Shown piece after piece: positions 1-5,817 of a stretch of 5,817 bases of DNA. Both the position numbers and the translations under genes were made by a program. How positions within the stretch are numbered: position 1 is the first letter of the stretch; each line of letters starts with the position of its first letter. The notes beneath the pieces are model-generated. The model was given only the letters and a program-made list of their open reading frames with translations, searched no databases and was not told where the DNA came from. Source of the stretch: Phycisphaeraceae bacterium (GTDB lineage: Bacteria; Planctomycetota; Phycisphaerae; Phycisphaerales; Phycisphaeraceae). The stretch spans positions 1 to 5,817 of the forward strand of contig JAJDCT010000137.1 of NCBI GenBank assembly GCA_029260695.1, read 5' to 3'.

Positions 1-1
1 G

Positions 2-904
2 GGTCGGCAGCGGGGGCTGAATGAAAATTATGCGCGCGAGTTGATGGAGTTGCACACGCTGGGCGTGTCGAATGAGAACCGTAAGGGCGGGTACTCGCAG
101 CGGGACGTGACGGAGTTGGCGCGGTTGTTGACGGGGTGGACCGCGGGCCGACCCAGGGGCGAGATGACGGGGTATGGGTTTCGATTCAGGGAGGGCGTGC
201 ACGACGACGACCGCAAGCGGGTGCTGGGGATGTCGTTCGATGGTCGCGAGGGTGAGGCGGGCGGGGTGAGGTTTATCAAAGCGTTGGCGGAGCACGAGCA
301 GACGGCGAGGTTTATCTCGTTGAAGCTGTGCCGGTACCTGGTGAACGACGACCCACCAGAAGCGTTGGTCGATGAGGTGGCGCGGGTGTTTGAGGAGACC
401 GACGGGGATCTGACTAAGGTTTACGAGGCGATTTTATTTAATGATGCGTTCATGGACCCGGTCAACTATCGGGCAAAGTTCCGGACGCCTTTTGAGTTTG
501 TGGTGGCTTCGTTGCGTGCGACGGGCGCTAAGGTGGCGGGGTTTGATGGGACGCGGGAGGCGCTACGGCGTATGGGTCAGCCGGTGTATGGGTGTATTGA
601 CCCGACGGGTTACGACGACGCGGCGGAGGCCTGGCTGGACCCGGGTGTGCTGGTGTACCGTTGGGATTTTGCGTTGCGTTTGGCGCGTGGGGATGTGTCG
701 GGCGTGCGTGTGCCGGATACGTTCTGGGGCGCGTTGCCGAAGGGTGACCCGGATGGGCTTAAGCGTGCGTTGGCCGAGGCGCTGCTGGCCGAGGGTGTGG
801 GGGGTGGGGGTTGGGACGAGATCAATCGGGCGTTGGGGGAGAAGCCCAAGGCCAAGCGTGCGGCGGGATTGGTATTGGGTTCGCCGATGTTTCAGGAGCA
901 GTGA
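2..904 (+). CDS. DUF1800 family protein, C-terminal part (5' end outside window)
   Basis: The reading frame is open from base 2 and ends at TGA 902-904, giving 300 visible residues; the start codon is off the left edge, so an internal TTG or ATG near 41-46 should not be taken as the start. DUF1800 hallmarks are visible: NENYARELMELHTLGV (visible residues 7-22), YSQRDVTELARLLTGWT (31-47), a helical segment with CRYLVNDDPPEALVDEVARV (110-129), KFRTPFEFVVASLRATGA (159-176), and the C-terminal signature MGQPVYGCIDPTGYDDAAEAWLDPG (191-215) followed by YRWDFALRLARG. Family members are typically around 450-600 residues (from memory), so perhaps a third to a half is missing on the left. The molecular function of the family is unknown. 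Its genes often sit directly upstream of DUF1501 genes, as here (172-base gap, same strand, no terminator), which suggests an operon and a shared role, probably outside the cytoplasm. Third positions are unusually rich in G and T. Family assignment is firm; function is open. Confidence 0.93.
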   Translation, partial: GRQRGLNENYARELMELHTLGVSNENRKGGYSQRDVTELARLLTGWTAGRPRGEMTGYGFRFREGVHDDDRKRVLGMSFDGREGEAGGVRFIKALAEHEQTARFISLKLCRYLVNDDPPEALVDEVARVFEETDGDLTKVYEAILFNDAFMDPVNYRAKFRTPFEFVVASLRATGAKVAGFDGTREALRRMGQPVYGCIDPTGYDDAAEAWLDPGVLVYRWDFALRLARGDVSGVRVPDTFWGALPKGDPDGLKRALAEALLAEGVGGGGWDEINRALGEKPKAKRAAGLVLGSPMFQEQ

Positions 905-920
905 TGTGTGAAGGCGATCT

Positions 921-1053
921 AACCGCGAAGGCGCGAGGTGTGTGAAGAATGCCGGAAAGTTTGGCCACGACTAAACGCAAATGCACACGGATCAGAAGCG
1001 GTTGGGATTTCGGGCTTAGATCCTCCTTTGCGTTGATTCGTGTTCATTTTCGG
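921..1053. repeat. Imperfect inverted repeat in DUF1800-DUF1501 gap
   Basis: The left arm at 976-994 (cgcaaatgcacacggatca) pairs with the right arm at 1034-1052 (ttgattcgtgttcattttcg): 16 Watson-Crick pairs, one G-U pair (990/1038) and two mismatches (984/1044 and 978/1050) over 19 positions, with a loop of 39 bases. The flank at 921-936 (aaccgcgaaggcgcga) has the same flavour as the arms, being made of short CGCGAA / CGCAAA / ACACGAATC words. From memory, similar AACCGCAAAGGCGCAAAG and AACACGAATCAACGCAAAG words recur between genes in many environmental bacterial genomes, so this is probably a degraded intergenic repeat with two facing copies. No T-run follows, so it is not an ordinary terminator; it ends before the ribosome binding site of the next gene. 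What it does is not known. Confidence 0.6.
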
Positions 1054-1064
1054 CTAAGAAAAGT

Positions 1065-1069
1065 GGGAG
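1065..1069 (+). promoter_or_regulatory. Ribosome binding site of the DUF1501 gene
   Basis: GGGAG lies seven bases before the ATG at 1077 and supports that start. The Tat motif begins four residues into the protein, which also fixes this start. Confidence 0.7.
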
Positions 1070-1076
1070 TCTAATC

Positions 1077-2396
1077 ATGGCGACGACGCGGCGGCAGTTC
1101 ATGAAGCAGACGGGGTCGCTTGCGCTGGGTGCGACGGGGCTTGGTGCGTTGGGTACGCGGGCGGTCTTCGGGGCGGCCGATGGGGCTACGCCGAACAAGC
1201 CCACCTTGGTGGTGCTGTATCTGCGAGGGGGTTCGGACCCGCTTAATGCGTTGATCCCTTACGGTGACAGGACGTATTACAACCTTCGGCCAACGATCGC
1301 GGTCCCGGCGGCTGGTGAAGGCAACAACCGCGCAGCCGTGATCGCGTTGAATGACTACTTCGGGTTCCACCCCTCGATGGCGGGCCTGGCGAGGCTATAC
1401 AAGAAGGGTTTGATGGCACCGATTGTCAATGCGGGGTCGACACATCCGACGCGGAGCCACTTCGATGCGCAGGACTTTATGGAGCGTGCTGCGCCGGGTG
1501 TGAAGTCGGTGACGGAGGGTTGGCTGAACAGGTACCTTTACATGACCAAGGGCGGTGGCGATTCGGACCTGCGGGCTGTGTCGTTTCAGCCGGTGCTGCC
1601 GAGGTCTTTGAGGGGGCAGTACCCGGCGCTTGCGGTGCCGGATGAGGATACGCAGAAAGCGGCGGGGGCTTTCGCGGGGCTGTATGGGTGTGACGATGCG
1701 GAGGCGACGGCCAAGGCGCAGGCGTCGACCGGTGAGGGCAAGCCGGGTGCTGCGAGTGATGAGCCGAGACCGGCCACGGGGCGGGAGCGCATCATCGACG
1801 CGGGTGCTCAGGGGATTGTGCGGCTGGGTCGGTTGAATGAAGTTTTGAGCTCTGACAAGCTGGTGTCTTCTGGGAATTACCCCAAGACGAATCTCGGCGG
1901 GCAGTTCCGTAACATCGCCAAGCTGATCAAGTCGGGCGCGGGTCTTGAGGTGGCGGCGATTGATTACAACGGCTGGGACCACCACGCGATGCAGGGCGCG
2001 GCCTTTGGGGTGTTCAGCGAGATGATGGGGAACGTCTCGAAGACGATTGAAGCGTTCGTCGAGGATCTTGGGCCGATGATTGACAGGACGGTGGTGCTGA
2101 CGATGAGTGAGTTCGGACGGACGGCGCGTGAAAACGGCAACAGCGGTTCAGACCACGGGCACGGCGGATACATGCTCGCGGTCGGCGGGCCGATCAACGG
2201 CGGAAAGTTCTATGGGAAGTGGACCGGGCTATCGAGTCGGTCGTTGTATGAAGGCCGTGACCTGCCGGTGCATACCGACTTCCGAGATGTCTTCGCCGAG
2301 ATCCTTGCGGGGCTCTACGGCTTCCAGGCCGACGAGCACCAATTCTTCCCGGAGTATGACGCCAACGATAAGCCGATTGGGTTGATTAAGATCTAA
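1077..2396 (+). CDS. DUF1501 family protein with twin-arginine signal
   Basis: This complete gene encodes 439 residues. The N-terminus TRRQFMK (residues 4-10) followed by the hydrophobic stretch SLALGATGLGALG and an AxA-like end near AVFGAADG (29-36) is a twin-arginine signal, so the protein is expected to be exported folded; there is no lipobox cysteine. DUF1501 landmarks follow in order: LVVLYLRGGSDPLNALIPYG (44-63), YYNLRPTIAVP (67-77), FGFHPSMAGLARLY (95-108), VNAGSTHPTRSHFDAQDFME (117-136), AAIDYNGWDHHAMQG (293-307), VLTMSEFGRTARENG (340-354), SDHGHGGYMLAVGGPINGG (358-376). The histidine/aspartate motifs fit the known relationship of this family to the alkaline phosphatase/sulfatase-like fold, but no substrate is established. 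Residues 205-238 are low-complexity (Ala, Thr, Gly, Pro, acidic) and look like a flexible insert. GGSD and GWDHH replace the more usual GGND and GWDTH. It lies downstream of the DUF1800 gene and probably shares its transcript. Confidence 0.94.
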   Translation: MATTRRQFMKQTGSLALGATGLGALGTRAVFGAADGATPNKPTLVVLYLRGGSDPLNALIPYGDRTYYNLRPTIAVPAAGEGNNRAAVIALNDYFGFHPSMAGLARLYKKGLMAPIVNAGSTHPTRSHFDAQDFMERAAPGVKSVTEGWLNRYLYMTKGGGDSDLRAVSFQPVLPRSLRGQYPALAVPDEDTQKAAGAFAGLYGCDDAEATAKAQASTGEGKPGAASDEPRPATGRERIIDAGAQGIVRLGRLNEVLSSDKLVSSGNYPKTNLGGQFRNIAKLIKSGAGLEVAAIDYNGWDHHAMQGAAFGVFSEMMGNVSKTIEAFVEDLGPMIDRTVVLTMSEFGRTARENGNSGSDHGHGGYMLAVGGPINGGKFYGKWTGLSSRSLYEGRDLPVHTDFRDVFAEILAGLYGFQADEHQFFPEYDANDKPIGLIKI

Positions 2397-2492
2397 ACAC
2401 CCCGCCTAACGTGGGCGACTGTAATTTCATTGATATCAAGCTGTTGTGTGTTTTGGCGCGGTTTCGGCCTATGGTGTGTTGCCGGCATGGGG

Positions 2493-2520
2493 TTGACCCG
2501 AGGCGGGAAAGACCGACACT
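2493..2520 (+). promoter_or_regulatory. Weak candidate promoter for the PhnD-like gene
   Basis: TTGACC (2493-2498) matches five of six bases of a sigma70-type -35 box. After a 16-base spacer comes GACACT (2515-2520), only a three-of-six match to TATAAT. Transcription would start near 2527, leaving a leader of about 75 bases that begins with the hairpin at 2533-2556. Location before a gene with its own terminator makes a promoter in this gap likely, but the exact boxes are uncertain. Confidence 0.3.
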
Positions 2521-2532
2521 GGTAGGTTCATG

Positions 2533-2556
2533 GCCGCGCCACTTCTTAGGCGGGGC
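2533..2556 (+). other. Hairpin in the leader of the PhnD-like gene
   Basis: gccgcgcc (2533-2540) and ggcggggc (2549-2556) form seven G-C pairs with one G/G mismatch (2536/2553) around the eight-base loop acttctta. It lies 46 bases before the ATG at 2603. There is no T-run after it, so it is not a plain terminator. A role in mRNA stability or control is possible but not shown by the sequence; in GC-rich DNA a stem like this can also arise by chance. Confidence 0.4.
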
Positions 2557-2589
2557 ACGGATCGGTCTGTGGGCATTTCAAAATAGATT

Positions 2590-2596
2590 GGTGGGA
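2590..2596 (+). promoter_or_regulatory. Ribosome binding site that sets the PhnD-like start
   Basis: GGTGGGA ends six bases before the ATG at 2603. This supports 2603 over the in-frame ATG at 2411: the extra 64 residues from that upstream start show no homology-like pattern, and would place the membrane anchor about 80 residues in. Confidence 0.5.
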
Positions 2597-2602
2597 CGAC
2601 TT

Positions 2603-3682
2603 ATGAGTGAAACGGAACAGAGCGGCGCGAAAGGATTGAAGTTTTCAATGACACGCTTGATGGTGACCATCCTGGTGGTGATCCTGATTGCGATCGGTGC
2701 GTATCAGGTCGGGTTGCAGAAGAACCCGCAGGTGGATTCTTCGCGGACCAAACGCATCTTCGGATTGGACAAGCCCCGGCCGACGATGCTGGCGAAGATC
2801 TATGCGGATTCCGACGGCGACATGGTGGCGGACTCCCCGCAAGAGCCGGGCCGTTGGGTGGACCCGCAGGCGATTCTGTTCTCCTACGTCGCGGCACCTA
2901 ACTCTCAAGTTTACGAGAAGGCCTGGCAGCCCTTGGTCGAGCACCTGGCGCAGGTCACGGGCAAGCCGGTGCAGTATGTGCGCTTTGAATCGGCGCGCGA
3001 CCAGATGCTCGCATTGCGTGAGGGCAGGCTGCATGTGACGGCGGTGAACACCGGCAACGTGCCCGAGGCGGTGAACTTATACGGGTTCGTTCCCATCGCC
3101 ACCCCCGCTAAGGAAGACAACAGCCACGGGTACACGATGACGATCATTGTGCCCGCCGATAGCACCATCACGTCCCCGGCCGACCTGTCGGGACACAGCA
3201 TCGCGTTCACCGACCCCGGGTCGAACTCCGGGTGCAAGGCGCCGATGGTTTTGCTGATGAGCGACTTCGGGTTGGACCCAGATGGGGACTACCACTTCGT
3301 GTTCTCTCGCGGCCACGAGCAGTCGATTGCTGGGGTCGCCCAAGGCAGGTACGAAGCGGCCGCGGTCGCCAGCGACATGCTCGACCGGGCCAAGGCGCGT
3401 GGCGACATCAAGGAGACGGACGTCCGGAGCATCTACCATTCCGAGCAATTCCCCGCTGCGGCGGTCGGTTACATCTATAACCTCAAGCCCGAGTTGGCCG
3501 AGAAGGTCCGCCAAGGGTTGCTTGACTTCAAGGTGCAGGACAGCTCGATCACTCAAGAACTAGCCGAGGGCGTCGTCGGGTTCGCGCCGGTGTCTTACAA
3601 GGACGACTGGGCGCTGGTCCGGAGGATCGATTCCAATGTGATCCCGAGCGCCAAGGCCGTGGGAACGTCCGGCGGCGGGTGA
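2603..3682 (+). CDS. Membrane-anchored PhnD-like phosphate/phosphonate-type binding protein
   Basis: The product is 359 residues. Residues 18-38 (TRLM-VTILVVILIAIGAYQVGL region) form one hydrophobic segment without a lipobox cysteine, so the protein is likely tethered to the inner membrane facing the periplasm. Residues 69-77 read DSDGDMVAD, an EF-hand/thrombospondin-3-like calcium motif before the main domain. The binding domain spans about 90-345: an ILFSYVAAPN start strand, YEKAWQPLVEHLAQVTGKPV (104-123), RDQMLALREGRLHVTAVNTG (132-151), TDPGSNSGCKAP (203-214, matching the S-x-S-G ligand loop of PhnD proteins), RGHEQSIAGVAQGRYEAAAV (236-255), AAVGYIYNLKPELAEKVRQG (286-305) and YKDDWALVRRID (332-343). 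PhnD homologues bind phosphonate, phosphite or phosphate for an ABC importer; the ligand here cannot be read from sequence. No permease or ATPase gene follows: a terminator comes 26 bases after the stop, so it is an orphan in this window. The in-frame ATG at 2411 was rejected as start; ATG 2648 is a further alternative but would drop the charged N-terminus before the anchor. Confidence 0.88.
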   Translation: MSETEQSGAKGLKFSMTRLMVTILVVILIAIGAYQVGLQKNPQVDSSRTKRIFGLDKPRPTMLAKIYADSDGDMVADSPQEPGRWVDPQAILFSYVAAPNSQVYEKAWQPLVEHLAQVTGKPVQYVRFESARDQMLALREGRLHVTAVNTGNVPEAVNLYGFVPIATPAKEDNSHGYTMTIIVPADSTITSPADLSGHSIAFTDPGSNSGCKAPMVLLMSDFGLDPDGDYHFVFSRGHEQSIAGVAQGRYEAAAVASDMLDRAKARGDIKETDVRSIYHSEQFPAAAVGYIYNLKPELAEKVRQGLLDFKVQDSSITQELAEGVVGFAPVSYKDDWALVRRIDSNVIPSAKAVGTSGGG

Positions 3683-3708
3683 GTTTGCACACATATCGCA
3701 ATACCAGA

Positions 3709-3741
3709 CAACGCCTCGGCCGACCGGGGCGTTGTTTTTTT
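3709..3741 (+). terminator. Strong intrinsic terminator after the PhnD-like gene
   Basis: caacgcc (3709-3715) pairs with ggcgttg (3728-3734); a T-G wobble (3716/3727) and cgg/ccg (3717-3719/3724-3726) extend the stem to 11 pairs closed by the four-base loop ccga. Seven T residues follow (3735-3741). This is a textbook rho-independent terminator for the plus strand and shows that the binding-protein transcript ends here. Confidence 0.93.
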
Positions 3742-3816
3742 ACTATGCGCGAAGTGAAGGGTCGGGTCAGGTCATACGGATCACGATTAAAACCCGTGCC
3801 TATCATCATGGCCAAT

Positions 3817-3835
3817 CCCCGGGCAAAGCCGGGGG
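3817..3835. other. GC-rich hairpin between the convergent genes
   Basis: ccccgg (3817-3822) pairs with ccgggg (3829-3834) around a six-base loop. In another register CCCC and GGC pair around an AAA loop with one G/G mismatch. It lies 50 bases beyond the gcvP stop codon on the minus strand and could protect or end that transcript. No T-run follows on the minus strand, so a classical intrinsic terminator is not supported. Apart from this and the terminator at 3709-3741, I see nothing in the gap 3683-3884. Confidence 0.4.
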
Positions 3836-3884
3836 CTGAGGGAAAAGTTGTCGCCCACGGCCCACGAATCAAGCAGAATCCGTA

Positions 3885-5817
3885 TCAACTCTCGGCGGTC
3901 TCGTTGACGGTCGGGCAGGTGCACAGGAGGTTACGGTCGCCGTAGGGGTTGTCGACTCGGCCGACCGGGGGCCAGTACTTGTGGTCGCGGAGGTGGGGTG
4001 CGGGGTAGGCGGCGAGGCTGCGCGGGTAGGTGTGAGGCCAATGGTCATCGCTGACGGCCGACGCGGTGTGGGGCGCGTGTTTCAAAGGGTTGTCGTCCTT
4101 ATCAAGCTCGCCGGACTCGATCTGTTCGATCTCGCTGCGGATCGTGATCAGCGCATCACAGAAACGGTCGAGCTCTGCTTTGGATTCGCTCTCGGTCGGC
4201 TCGATCATTAAGGTGCCGGCGACGGGCCAACTCATCGTCGGGCTATGGAACCCAAAATCGATCAGCCGCTTGGCGATGTCTTCGACGCGGACACCGGCGG
4301 ACTTTTCGAACAGTCGGCAGTCGATGATGAACTCGTGTGCGACGTACCCGGTTTCGCCTGTGTATAGCACGTCGTAGTGCTTGCTCAAGCGTTTGGCCAT
4401 GTAGTTGGCGTTGAGGATCGCGGCCTGGGTGGCCTGGGTCAGCCCGTCGGGGCCCATCATGGCGATGTACATCCATGAGATCGGCAGGATCAACGGGCTT
4501 CCGTGGGGCGCGGCGCTGACGGGGCTTATGCCGTCGATTGGATTTCCAGGGAGGAACGGTGCCAGCGAGTCGTTGCAGGCGATCGGTCCCATGCCGGGCC
4601 CGCCGCCGCCGTGGGGGATGCAGAAGGTTTTGTGGAGGTTGAGGTGGCAGACGTCTGCGCCGATGTCGCCGGGCCGGCATAGCCCGACCTGCGCGTTCAT
4701 GTTTGCGCCGTCCATGTAGACCTTGCCGCCGTGGTCGTGGATGATCTGGCAGACTTCTTTGATGGTGGTCTCGAAGACGCCGTGTGTCGAGGGGTAGGTG
4801 ACCATCAGGGCGGCGAGTTGGTCTTTGTGTTTGTCGGCCTTGCTGCGCAGGTCGTCGGTGTCGATGTCGCCGTTGTCTTTGCATGCGATTGCGACGACGC
4901 GCATCCCGGCGATGACGGCGGAGGCGGGGTTGGTGCCGTGGGCGCTGACGGGGATCAGGCAGACATCGCGGTCGGGTTGGTTTTTGGATTCGTGGAACCG
5001 CTTGATGGCAAGCAGCCCGGCGAACTCGCCCTGTGACCCGGCGTTGGGTTGAAGGGAGACGGCGGAGAACCCGGTGATTTCCGCAAGCCAGGTTTCCAGG
5101 CTTGCGATCAATTCGGCGTAGCCCTTGGTCTGATCCGTCGGGGCGTAGGGGTGCATGTCTGCAAATTGTGGCCAGGAGATCGGGATCATTTCTGACGCGG
5201 CGTTGAGTTTCATGGTGCAAGAGCCCAGCGGGATCATGCTGTTGGCAAGCGAGATGTCTTTGGCCGCGAGCCGGGTTGTGTAGCGCAGGAACTCGTGCTC
5301 GCTGTGGTATTGGTTGAAGACGGGGTGGGTGAGGATTTTACTGGTGCGCGATAGTCTGTTGAGGGCCGGTGTTCTACCGGGTAGCTCCGTTGTGGCAGGG
5401 CCTCCGAATACGGCGAAAATGTTATCGAGAACTTCGTCATCCGTTGTTTCATCAACGTTGATTGACAGTGTTTGATTATCGAGTTTTCGCAGGTTGACGC
5501 CCCTCCGGGCCGCGTTGGCGAGAAGTATGTCAGCATCCTTTACGCTCACGGTGACAGTGTCGAAGAAGGCGGCATCTGACACCGCATGCCCCAGGTGCTT
5601 GAGACCATGTGCGAGGGCATCGGCACGGTCCTGAACCTGTTGGGCAATGCGCTTGAGCCCTTCCGGCCCGTGGTAGACGGCGTACATGCCGGCGACGACG
5701 GCGGGGAGGACCTGGGCGGTGCATATGTTGCTGGTGGCGCGGTCGCGTTTGATGTGTTGTTCGCGGGTCTGGATCGCCAGGCGGTAGGCTGGGTTGCCAT
5801 GCGCGTCTTTGGAGACC
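3885..5817 (-). CDS. gcvP: Glycine dehydrogenase (decarboxylating), P-protein, C-terminal two thirds
   Basis: P-protein of the glycine cleavage system: PLP-dependent decarboxylation of glycine with transfer of the aminomethyl group to lipoyl H-protein, in the cytoplasm. The frame stays open to the right edge (first full codon 5816-5814) and stops at 3887-3885, giving 643 visible residues; the start is outside, so the ATG at 5687 is internal. Visible order: [20 protein letters not shown] (18-37) and [16 protein letters not shown] (44-59) from the N-terminal half; a linker; [16 protein letters not shown] (164-179); [19 protein letters not shown] (194-212); SAHGTNPAS (291-299); the PLP-ring motif [12 protein letters not shown] (367-378); and [19 protein letters not shown], where Lys396 (codon 4631-4629) is the expected PLP lysine. 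The C-terminus [14 protein letters not shown] is typical. Because N-half and C-half sequences are in one frame, this is the single-chain form (E. coli about 957 residues), not the split gcvPA/gcvPB form. It converges on the PhnD-like gene with 202 bases between stops. H- and T-protein genes may lie off the right edge. Codon use changes in the linker (about 5340-5500). Confidence 0.97.
   Translation of the reverse strand, partial: VSKDAHGNPAYRLAIQTREQHIKRDRATSNICTAQVLPAVVAGMYAVYHGPEGLKRIAQQVQDRADALAHGLKHLGHAVSDAAFFDTVTVSVKDADILLANAARRGVNLRKLDNQTLSINVDETTDDEVLDNIFAVFGGPATTELPGRTPALNRLSRTSKILTHPVFNQYHSEHEFLRYTTRLAAKDISLANSMIPLGSCTMKLNAASEMIPISWPQFADMHPYAPTDQTKGYAELIASLETWLAEITGFSAVSLQPNAGSQGEFAGLLAIKRFHESKNQPDRDVCLIPVSAHGTNPASAVIAGMRVVAIACKDNGDIDTDDLRSKADKHKDQLAALMVTYPSTHGVFETTIKEVCQIIHDHGGKVYMDGANMNAQVGLCRPGDIGADVCHLNLHKTFCIPHGGGGPGMGPIACNDSLAPFLPGNPIDGISPVSAAPHGSPLILPISWMYIAMMGPDGLTQATQAAILNANYMAKRLSKHYDVLYTGETGYVAHEFIIDCRLFEKSAGVRVEDIAKRLIDFGFHSPTMSWPVAGTLMIEPTESESKAELDRFCDALITIRSEIEQIESGELDKDDNPLKHAPHTASAVSDDHWPHTYPRSLAAYPAPHLRDHKYWPPVGRVDNPYGDRNLLCTCPTVNETAES

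Noticed and set aside
441..911. A 156-residue plus-strand frame overlapping DUF1800
   Set aside because: Tryptophan- and arginine-rich out-of-frame shadow of the DUF1800 coding sequence.
1395..1985. A 196-residue minus-strand frame opposite DUF1501
   Set aside because: Arginine-rich antisense shadow with no recognisable motif.
2399..2418. A possible terminator after DUF1501 (CGCC/GGCG stem)
   Set aside because: The stem is only about four pairs and no T-run follows.
2411..2602. A 64-residue N-terminal extension of the PhnD-like protein from ATG 2411
   Set aside because: It has no ribosome binding site worth naming, no family-like sequence, and would bury the membrane anchor. GGTGGGA before ATG 2603 and the charged-then-hydrophobic N-terminus favour 2603.
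3782..3798. A CACG/CGTG inverted repeat in the convergent gap
   Set aside because: Only four pairs around a nine-base loop; too short to support a regulatory site.
3679..3945. An 88-residue plus-strand frame after the PhnD-like gene
   Set aside because: It runs through the strong terminator and into the 3' end of gcvP, and its sequence resembles nothing I recognise.
4243..5220. A 325-residue open frame on the minus strand inside gcvP
   Set aside because: It is an arginine- and proline-rich frame-shifted shadow of gcvP, as expected from high GC content; gcvP in the overlapping frame matches its family throughout.

Overview
This is a 5.8 kb piece of a GC-rich bacterial chromosome. It holds two partial genes, two complete genes and three short intergenic gaps of about 170 to 206 bases. 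The gene content (a DUF1800/DUF1501 pair with a Tat signal, and a membrane-anchored PhnD-type binding protein with an aspartate-rich DSDGD motif) together with the composition best fits an environmental member of the Planctomycetota, perhaps the Phycisphaerae. That is an inference from remembered family resemblance; there is no rRNA or other decisive marker in the window.

Layout from left to right. Positions 2-904 (+) encode the C-terminal 300 residues of a DUF1800 protein whose start lies off the left edge. A 172-base gap follows; it contains a long imperfect inverted repeat built from ACGCAAA / ACACGAATC-like words. Positions 1077-2396 (+) encode a complete DUF1501 protein with a twin-arginine signal. 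DUF1800 and DUF1501 genes are commonly paired and are probably co-transcribed here, since no terminator separates them; the biochemical function of the pair is not established. A 206-base gap then holds a weak candidate promoter and a hairpin. Positions 2603-3682 (+) encode a PhnD-like periplasmic binding protein with an N-terminal membrane anchor, followed at once by a strong intrinsic terminator (3709-3741), so this gene ends its transcript and no ABC permease or ATPase gene follows it. Running the opposite way, positions 3885-5817 (-) encode the C-terminal 643 residues of the glycine cleavage P-protein (glycine dehydrogenase, decarboxylating), which continues off the right edge.

The genes form three unrelated units: an exported DUF1800/DUF1501 pair of unknown role, an orphan anion-type binding protein, and a housekeeping one-carbon metabolism enzyme. 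I found no tRNA, rRNA, CRISPR array, insertion sequence or phage gene, and no sign of a new multi-gene system. The items most worth a second look are the inverted repeat between the DUF genes, a patch of atypical codon use in the inter-domain linker of gcvP, the DSDGDMVAD motif in the orphan binding protein, and the hairpin in that gene's leader.
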